The notes under the pieces: generated by a model
What the model was told of the DNA's origin: nothing
Seen by the model: only the letters and a program-made list of their open reading frames with translations
Database searches by the model: none
Source of the DNA: Calliopum simillimum
Taxonomy: Eukaryota; Arthropoda; Insecta; Diptera; Lauxaniidae
Assembly (NCBI GenBank): GCA_951812925.1
Contig: OX638368.1
Coordinates: forward strand, 23,995,187-24,059,186
Reading direction: 5' to 3'
Length of the DNA stretch: 64,000 bases
In this document: positions 55,941 to 64,000 of the stretch, in pieces
How positions within the stretch are numbered: the first letter of the stretch is position 1
Layout of the letters: the number at the start of each line of letters is the position of its first letter
Translations under genes and position numbers: made by a program

Positions 55941-56229
55941 CGCATGCCGGGCATTAGCTAGGAGTTAATAAATATTAGTACCTGGAGACCGATCCCTGCT
56001 CGGTCAACAATCTAATCGTATTATTTTAGTCGATGTTTTTATTCATAGCTTTTTTTTTTGTTATGAAACTTGTATCTTTTCACTTCTAACGGTCATGCTT
56101 TTAAAATGATAAATAAACCGATGAGAATAATAATAAGAAAAAACTCGGAAGCATCGAATGGTATAGAAAAATATCAAAAACTCAAATTTTTTTTTTTGGT
56201 GAAATATGTAGAATGCCGTAAATAAAGTA

Positions 56230-57069
56230 ACTTCGGGTAATGTGATATAGGCGGGTAATGTGATATACCAGCATATCTTCTTAAATAAACAACTCTCGAT
56301 AATGATTTTTTCGTCAACACTACAGTAACTGAAAAAGAAACGTGCTGCAAGTTTTTGAGCGCCCACCTTTATTTATTCTGCCTTCAGTGTTGTAAAATCG
56401 ATTTAGCAGTAAAAACTAAAATTGATATCATAGCCGAAATATTAAATTCTGCTAGTGGGTGAATATAACTAACCATAAATCAATTGAATTTTTTATTTGC
56501 TGGAGTGTGTTTTTCAAAAATAACCTGATTGTTTTAAAACTGAAATTCGGGTAATGTGACATAGCGCACTTCTGGCGCCGAAAATATTTGATGTTCCACT
56601 TGCAATGCAAAATGTTTGACACGATGGTCTTTTAGCCCAAATTTAAAACGTTTTTCCTTATTAACAATTTGTTGGTCCAACATTTTTATATAAAGGTCAC
56701 AATTTTTAAGAAAAATGAGCTAAAGCTTTGTAAAAGCGATTTTAGTAATGCTTATCACTCCTTACTTGAAGTAAAAGTTCCACAACAAAAGTATCTTTAT
56801 GACCTGATCATCTTTTTGCCGAAAATGCAATTTGTTGGTCCATGCGATATAGTATATCACATTACCCGCCAATTTTTTTTCTTATCTTTTTTTGCCTTTT
56901 TTCAATTTTATTGAAATAGCTTAAGATTGGCCCACGCTAAAGAACTCCAAAATCACAATATACTGCACAATACATCAATAAAACATAATACATAAAGTGG
57001 TAGCCGCTTTGCTTTGAAAACTACGTGTAATTTAAAAAACAAAAATGCCTATATCACATTACCCGAACT
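56230..57069. mobile_element. 840-bp MITE with repeated GGGTAATGTGATATA ends, TA duplication
   Basis: Ends A(C/G)TTCGGGTAATGTGATATAGGC are inverted, TA at 56,228-56,229 and 57,070-57,071. A second inner copy of CGGGTAATGTGATATA follows each end (56,251 and, inverted, 56,849-56,871), plus one near 56,548. No transposase. Tc1/mariner-like on the basis of the TA. Confidence 0.65.
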
Positions 57070-57449
57070 TACTATAAATAAATGGGATATGCCACGCATC
57101 CAAAATATTTCGTCTTTTGTATGGCGGCTGAAATATCTTATCTTTAAAGGATCATAACTCGGAAAATAAGAATCATGTTGGAAAAATATTTGGGATATTT
57201 GGATAAGGAAGAGTGTAACTATCCGATGCTATTAATAAAATAGAATTTCACCTTTTCTTGTAGCTACGCTGTAAGACTGAACACAGCGTTTTCTTCAACT
57301 TCAAGCAAGGATATTTCAAAATCCTGCAGGTTTAATGACAGTTCTGCTGATGAAGACGGATTCAGAGTCAAAAAGTACATAAGACTGCATATAAGAATTA
57401 AACAGTTCATTCCATTTTTTTTGTGCCTGAGTTATTAACCAAAATTTTT

Positions 57450-58450
57450 ATTTTGATAAAAAAGTGGGCGTGGCAGTTATTAAACAAAGCCTTCTTTTTG
57501 TTATGCTTTAGATACTCCTGATCCAGATTCGCATACCAAATTTCATCAAAATATGATGTATCATTTGCGAGAAATAGCATTTAATGTGTTTTACTTGCAT
57601 GGGAGGTTCCACGCGCACTTTCGATATTTTACCTACTTTCAGGTCGTAGGTGCCTAATAGCAAGTAGACAGTTAAATTCAGAAAGAATGCTTTAGTAGTT
57701 TTCTTTTTATAGCGCATTATGTTTTTGTGGGTGGTGCCACGCTCTTCAACGAGTTTTCCCAATATAATGGCATATCACATATTAATACTTCTTTGCAGAG
57801 GTAACATCTCCTAAATTTTCATCAAAATTGTTGGAGTCGTTTTCGAGTAATATTGAATCAAAACTCTCAAGGGTTAAAAAGTGGGCGTGGCACTTATTCG
57901 ATCAAGCTCACTTTTCGTTTGTTACAAGGTATTATTAAGCAGTACCTACATACCAAGTTTCATTAATGTACCTTGTAACATTTGCGAGAAATAGCATTTA
58001 ACGTATTTTGCTTGTATGGGAGGTTCCACGCGCAACGGCGATATTTCACCCACTTTCAGATCAGAGATGCCTTATAGCAAGTAGGCTCCCCACAGTTAAT
58101 TTCAGACTGATTACTTTATTAGGTTTCTTTTTATATCGAATTATAATTTTGTGGGTGGTGCCACGCCCTTCAACGAGTTTTTCCAATATTACGGCATATT
58201 TTATATTAATCCTTGTTTGCGGAGGTAACATCTCCTAAATTTTCATCAAAATTGTTGGAGTCGTTTTCGAGTAATATTAAATCAAAATTTTCATTGGCTA
58301 AAAAGTGAGCGTGGCACTTCTTCGATTCAGCCCACTTTCTGTCCATTAGAAGACATTGATAGTCAGTAGATGTGTACTAAATTTCATCAAAATACCTTTA
58401 ATGGTTTGGAAGTTATGACTAGATGAAATTTAAACTTTAGGGCGGTGCCA
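57450..58450 (+). repeat. 2.4 tandem copies of a ~415-bp unit with GTGGGCGTGGCA
   Basis: Units start AAAAGTGGGCGTGGCA(G/C)TTATT near 57,460, 57,874 and 58,298. Shared phrases are CATTTGCGAGAAATAGCATT, TGGGAGGTTCCACGCGCA, TTTTGTGGGTGGTGCCACGC and CATCAAAATTGTTGGAGTCG. Identity between units 1 and 2 is roughly 85%. Confidence 0.8.
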
Positions 58451-58459
58451 CGCCCCCTA

Positions 58460-60115
58460 GTGGGCAGCTATAAAGTTTAAACCTTGTTTATTTTCCATTT
58501 TATGCTAGAGTGCATCCTTTGATAAAGTTTCATTAAAATCGCTGCATCTGTTCTCGAGAAAAATTTGGGCACATATATATTTATAAATATATAAATAAAC
58601 ATACAATTTTAGCTCGTATAAGAAGAGAAGATTTTCTTTTTAACCTAAAAGTATGCAATAAAAAAGTCGCATATTTCATTCATCATATTTTGCGGTTTTG
58701 TTAAGATTATAAAACTGAATATAATACCATTTTAGGCTTCAAAGAAAGAGGGATACCAACAATATACAAACTTATTTATTTCAAATTAATTTTTTTTTTC
58801 GTTGTTAAGTTGATTTGACCAATTTATTAAGTTGAATATGAGTTTTTTTTGCGTTTGTTAAAATATTTTTTTCCATCTTATAACAATGTTATCGTGTAGG
58901 TATGTAAATTGAATATTTTTCTTTTATTTATTTTCAATAATTTGATACCTTATTATTTTGTATCGTACGTTCTTGCACTTGAAAATTCTGTGGTGGCGTG
59001 GGTATATTGACCTTAGATTACATAAATATTTTTATGTAACGTGACACTTGAGACAAAACGTTATTGCGCATTTGAAATTGATGAGACACGCAAAACGAGT
59101 CCTTGATTTATGCGTTAAATTTAACGACGAACAAAGAACCACGAACAATAAACAAAGAATTAACTGACAGTTAATTCATTTGGTTATCGTGCTGAACTAA
59201 GTTTATAAATAGATGTATGTAAATAATAAAATAATGACTAAATAATTAATTGAGCATAAAAAAAAACTCTTAATAAGCGCGCAACATTTATAGTGCAAAA
59301 TGTTGTAACCTTATCTGGAATGAACTTTGAAATGTTGCATAAATCTACAAACAATCCTCATATCTGCAGCTAGCGCTTAACGCCAGATGGCGGTTTTTCG
59401 CTCTCTTTCTCTTTACGTTTTGTATGTCGACCTAAGACAATGTTTTTGCGTATTTCATTTAAATTTTTATATTTTTTTTTTTTATATTTTTACGAGTATT
59501 AAATAATCTGTTTTTTTATGTTTGTTGCAAAAACTTAAGCTTTCGTTTATTTGATTTATTTTAATGTTTTATTTTTATTTTCATTTTTATTAAAATATTA
59601 ACTTTTTCCAGCTTATCAGTATTTTTTTTTTCTTTATTCTGTTTTTGTTTAAATGATTTTTATGGCTTTTGTCTCTGCTGGGAGTTTTATTTTTTTATAT
59701 TCGCTCTTTTTCGTATAAGTAAAAATAGAATTGCGTACGTTTCACAAGTCTCGATTTGCCAGTGTTTTGTATTTTGAAATTTTTTTTTTCTTTAAATTTA
59801 ATTTTATTACTTTTTTTTTGTTTTATTAACTTGATAAGCAAAGTTAATATTTACAAATGTAGAAAAACGTCTCTTGAGTCTTAAATTGTATATTTTTCTT
59901 ATCAATTTGATTACACTCTGCCAGATTGTTGGACTTTTAAAAATATATAGAAAACAAAAGAATCAAAAAAAATAAAATTATTCAAATGATAATTAAGTCA
60001 TACATAACAAAAAAGCTATGAAGTATCGAAGAATTTAAAATAAATATGGTCGAATCAAAATTGATTAGAATTATAGCCAAACAATACTGAAGCAAAAACA
60101 AGTTTTAAGTTAAGT
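58460..60115. other. gene-free AT-rich interval
   Basis: Many T-runs. No terminal repeats and no credible gene were found. Around 59,370-59,420 the sequence is briefly GC-richer with CTCTCTTTCTCT. Confidence 0.35.
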
Positions 60116-60129
60116 ATTTTTTTTCTGCC

Positions 60130-60566
60130 CTCAAATCAAAAAGTTGGTATGACAAATGTACTACCGAATTAAGGGAAATTTAACAAGAATTCCAGTAAAA
60201 ATTATAAAAGGGTATGTTAATAGGACATTTTTCGTACTAAAGTGGCCGCCAGAGTCAAAAAGTAGGAAAAAAGAAAAAAAATTTAAAATATCAACTTTCA
60301 AGGTTCTGAACTTTGCGAAATTCTTTTAAGCCCTATAAACCAAATGCACCCTGAGGAAGCTCATACAATTAGCTAAAAGTTTCCTATAATAAAGTTTTTT
60401 CTAAAACGTTAGGGTGACCCGAAATTTTTTTTTTTGTAAAACAAGTCAGTAAATAATTTTTTTCTCTAGAACTTCTTTAAGGGTACATTTTAGATCTTCC
60501 CACCTAGATGCCTAGGCCTCCGATATCACTTACCAGTAGCTTTGTATCCTTAGGCAATACACCCTG
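60130..60566 (+). repeat. dispersed repeat ending ACACCCTGTA, copy near 60 kb
   Basis: Collinear with 43,530-43,980. Ends TACACCCTGTAG directly at the next MITE, which is inserted at or just beside its right end. Confidence 0.65.
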
Positions 60567-60568
60567 TA

Positions 60569-60852
60569 GTGTGCCGTGCAATCCTTTTGTTCAGTAGTAG
60601 AAAAAAACAAGGCATCTTACGGAAAAAGTGCACAAAGCATAAAATGCTGAGAATTGTGTGTGAATTTTTTTGGTGTTTTTTGAAAAGTATTTTTTTTTTT
60701 TTGGCTCAATTTTTGAAAAACTATAATATGTTACAGAAAATTCTGAAAAAATTTACTCGTATTCCTTAGACGATTTTGTGCCTTATGCACTTTTTCCGTA
60801 AGATGTCTTGTTTTTCTCTACTACTGAAAAAAAAAAAAATTCCACGGCAAAC
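60569..60852. mobile_element. 284-bp hairpin MITE, TIR GT(G/T)TGCCGTG, TA duplication
   Basis: Inverted ends GTGTGCCGTGCAAT/GTTTGCCGTGGAAT, then CAGTAGTAGA(A/G)AAAAACAAG and CATCTTACGGAAAAAGTGCA paired across the element. TA at 60,567-60,568 and 60,853-60,854. The inner TTACGGAAAAAGTG core links it to repeats at 6.3 and 31.5 kb. Confidence 0.7.
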
Positions 60853-60859
60853 TAGTTAT

Positions 60860-62155
60860 ATTTTTAATAACTTTTGAACCAATACCGATTACTGCAATTT
60901 TTTTCTGGGATATAGTTTCTAGACATCTGGTAAGTGCCTACATATTTTTTATAACTTCCCTGAGGGCGGAGAAGTTGCTTAAGTTTTGAATGTTGCATAT
61001 ATCGAATAATTTTGTATAGTTCAAAAACTGTTAATTAAGGTACAAAAACCTTGAAAAGTTCGAATAATTTTTAAGAAATTCGAAAAATGAAGAAAGCTTC
61101 CTGAAGCGTGATGAAAACATTAAAAAAATATGAAAAAAATCAAAAATTTCTAGGAAAAACCGTAAAATGTACACTCATGCTGAGAAACGCCGAAAAAATT
61201 CAAGAATCCAAAAATTGAATATGTTAAAGAAATTAAAAAATGTTATTTGCTACCAAAACAAGCATGGATCAGTTGACATTGTTGGTTACAGATTGCTGTG
61301 CAATATGATTATATAAAACACAAATAAAGTATAATATCAATGAATTACAACAGCGGACGATAAATAACAAAGGAATTATAATCTTTTCCATTTTAATTTT
61401 TTTTCTTTCGCTGTGATTCTCAACAAATCTATGCTGAAGTTTAACTACAGTATGCACGAAAGTTCTTCTAGATGTCGACATATTGATCTGATGAGGATGA
61501 TCAATGGTTGGTCTTCCGAAGCTAGTATAGTAACGCAAACCAGCTTTCCCATAAATTTTTTTGTTTTATTGATCTTTTACATAAACACATTGAGCTAAAT
61601 ACAACAATGTCATCTGATGCATGCTGGTTTGGTAACAATTAATATTAATCATTTTCTGTTCTAAAATGTAATCAAAATTAAAAAATGTTGAATACTTAAA
61701 ACGAAAGAAGTAAAAGAAAGATTATTGAAACCATTGAAAAATTTCTTGCCCAGGCAATTTTCATATAAATGCTGATATTATTGAAATTGCTTGGGAAACT
61801 ATGGAGCTTAAATTGAAATAAAAATTTAACATTCAAAAAGAAACATTATCTGTTACTTAAGAATTGCTTTGAGCATTTGCATTTCGCAGTTATCGTACTT
61901 TAACTATTAAGCGCAACACTGCGTATGATTAACTTTTTTTTATTTATTTCGTTAGTTTAAAAATAGCGTATTTTTTCCCCAACTAAAAATCAGATTGCAT
62001 TTAAAAACAATACTTTTGTAAAGAAATATATAAAGAACACAAAAATGATTATGTCCGATAAATCGGTTCTGTGGTTCTTGGTAAAAATGACAACTAACTT
62101 TGTTAATCCATTAAAAAATGTCTTGTACAGGCAACTTTTATGTAAATGCTAGTAT
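60860..62155. other. gene-free interval
   Basis: AT-rich. The phrases AGTTATCGTACTTTAACTATTA...GCGCAACACTGCGTATGA near 61,888-61,930 recur near 62,558-62,598, indicating an ~670-bp spaced duplication that encloses the repeat copy at 62,160. Confidence 0.45.
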
Positions 62156-62159
62156 CATT

Positions 62160-62440
62160 ACATAAATAGGCAAACGAAATCGGTGCAGCCCAACATGTTC
62201 GCTTGATTTTTTTTGTGAAGTTTGTGAGCAGTGCACAAAATTTTCCTTTATTAAAAGTGGGCGGTGCCACGCCTCTAAACGGAAAATCGTTCTCATGGCT
62301 AAGCCGCTTGATCGAGTTTTATGAAATTTGGTATTGAGGTAAGGTAAACAGTATGGAATGATAACATGGCCTTAATATTTTTAAGTGGGCGGTGGCATGC
62401 CCTTCAAATGCAAATTGACAGACATGGTTACTAATGAGGA
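62160..62440 (+). repeat. dispersed repeat with GGGCGGTGCCACGCC units, copy 3
   Basis: Starts AATAGGCAAACGAAATCGGT. Contains AAAGTGGGCGGTGCCACGCC and AAGTGGGCGGTGGCATGCCC and is cut short after ACATGGTTACTAATGA, lacking the CACAAGG...CTCTAGT end of copies 1 and 2. Confidence 0.6.
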
Positions 62441-63800
62441 GATAAACCGGCACAAATATAAAAAGTTTTGGATGTTTTTTTGTGAAAGTTTAACATTCAA
62501 CAGAGTTGACTATCTCTTGCATATACTTAAGAACCGCTCAAAGCATTTGTATTATGCAGTTATTGCATTATAACAATTTAGCGCAACAGTGCGTATGAGT
62601 AACTTTTTCATTTATTTCATAAGTTTAAAAACAATGAATGTTTTATTTAACCAAACGTCAGATTTAATTTAAAGACAACACTTTTGTAAAGAAATATTTA
62701 AAGAATATAAAAATTTTGTTTCTGAAAAACCGTTTTAGTGGTTTCTGCTAAAACCGACAACAAATTTTCTACTAATTTTTATCAACACTTTTATGTACGT
62801 CACACTTGTAAAGCAATTCATTAAAATAGGGGTTTTTTTCTAAACTTATTGTAGTTCTACATTTAATTAAATTATTTTTGTAGTTGTAATTGGAGCGAGT
62901 AGGTAAAAATAAATAGAAAACTTGAGGTAGGTTAGTTGAGTTCTACGAAACGATAAGAAAAGCAACAAACACAAAGTTTTCTATTGCAACGACGACGACG
63001 ACGACTCAAGGACATTACGTTTTCTATAGTCGAAGCACACAATTTTATACCCTACTCACACAATACATAAAATACCAATAAAAACATTGTAGTATGTACT
63101 TACTTGAATCAAATAGTGTGTGTAGTTGAAATTTCTAAAGCTTTAAAGTTCTGTAACAAACATGCGTACAAATTCCGTTTATAAGGTCAAATGAGGTTAA
63201 TTTTGCACTATATGCTATTACTTATTTTACTACTACTTTTTTTTCGTATTGCCCTTTTATAGCGTAATAGAATTTTATGTATATACTGCAGATTTGTAGA
63301 ATTTTTGCATTTCTTTGGAATATCTGCGTCACCACCGTAGGAAAAATTGTACAACCGTTAAGTAAAAGCTGCAAAATTCAACTGACGCTTTTTGTCACGT
63401 GCTGCGTAGTAAAATACCAACGTATACGAAACAAACAGAACAGAACAAAAAAAAAAAAAAGAGCAAAAAATACCAAAATTCTCGAGTAGTTTGTACATTT
63501 TGTTGCTGTTTCTAGTGAAAAATGAGAGTGAATTTTTTCTGCTAGGGGTGGGTGCTACACTCAATAGAGAGCGAGAGTGCGCGTATGTTGCCGGGTTTTT
63601 GGGTTTTGTTTGCGAAAAATTTTTGGTTATACACAACTGTTTGTAGACCGTGGTTTTTAGGTATACTATAGCTACTACAATCCAGCTAAATACAGCAATA
63701 AAAAAGGGTCAAAATACTGCTACCTTCAATGAAAGTGAAATTTTTTGGAAAAAATGGAGAGCGCATGTAAGTTTACAATGTAATTGAGAAGTAGCGTAAG
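62441..63800. other. gene-free interval at the right side
   Basis: AT-rich. A short run of CGACGACGACGACGACT at 62,990-63,006 is notable but not in a supportable frame. Confidence 0.35.
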
Positions 63801-63802
63801 CT

Positions 63803-63974
63803 TAAATGTTGGGTGTTTGAAATAAAATTTCAAGTGTTACAAATGTTCTTGAGAGAACATTCTTTATGTGTTGTTCATTTAACACATTCCATTGACAGTA
63901 AATATTAATTGCGCATAAATTTTTTTCAAAGTATAATTGCAGTAATTAAATTTTATTTCAAATGCCAACATTTA
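63803..63974. repeat. inverted repeat near the window edge
   Basis: AAATGTTGGGTGTTTGAAAT at 63,804 pairs with ATTTCAAATGCCAACATTT at 63,954 over ~26 bp. It is probably a MITE whose outer limits run to or past the window end (next bases GGGCAACCTGTAG). Confidence 0.45.
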
Positions 63975-64000
63975 TTTTGGGCAACCTGTAGTAGTTAAAT

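Noticed and set aside
63277..63636. Short frames on both strands near the right edge
   Set aside because: Poly-K/F translations of an A-run. No supporting features.

Overview
This window is A+T-rich, intron- and transposon-rich DNA from a higher fly (Diptera, Brachycera). The evidence is one large conserved gene whose exons read as the fly AMP-activated protein kinase gamma subunit (SNF4Agamma), short 50-80 bp introns in the gene remnants, and many fly-type Tc1/mariner, pogo, hAT and Transib-like elements. A tephritid-like fly is plausible, but the species cannot be fixed from the sequence.

Layout: (1) 0.6-3.7 kb holds decayed copies of three housekeeping genes. A C1QBP/P32 copy runs into a TANGO2 fragment on the + strand, and an internally deleted RRP12 copy lies on the - strand. 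All carry stops, frameshifts or deletions. (2) 4.6-12.4 kb is gene-free and holds a pogo/Tigger element, several MITEs and AT-rich sequence, the last part probably the 3' flank of SNF4Agamma. (3) 12.5-52.7 kb is SNF4Agamma on the - strand. Nine coding exons join in perfect phase to a 936-residue protein with four CBS repeats. A second first exon (39,565-40,161) joins the shared 49-bp exon in phase to give a 707-residue isoform. The introns (up to 19.7 kb) are packed with mobile elements: a 2.1-kb near-perfect palindrome, a Transib-type element with V(D)J-like ends, two hAT MITEs with 8-bp duplications, a hAT-like element carrying a 95-bp satellite, and several dead Tc1/mariner copies. (4) 52.7-64 kb is upstream DNA with a CAG/GCN-rich probable 5' leader, a large 13-bp minisatellite, a deleted mariner, a TA-flanked MITE and tandem arrays of GGGCGTGGCA-type repeats. 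No convincing gene was found there.

SNF4Agamma is the only gene that looks functional. Its product is the nucleotide-sensing subunit of AMPK. The two first exons supply different Ser-rich N-termini to the same CBS core, as in mammalian PRKAG2. A 13-bp minisatellite with forkhead-type cores (TGTTTAT/TGTTTAC) lies on both sides of the proximal first exon and upstream of the distal one. No rRNA, canonical tRNA or CRISPR was seen.
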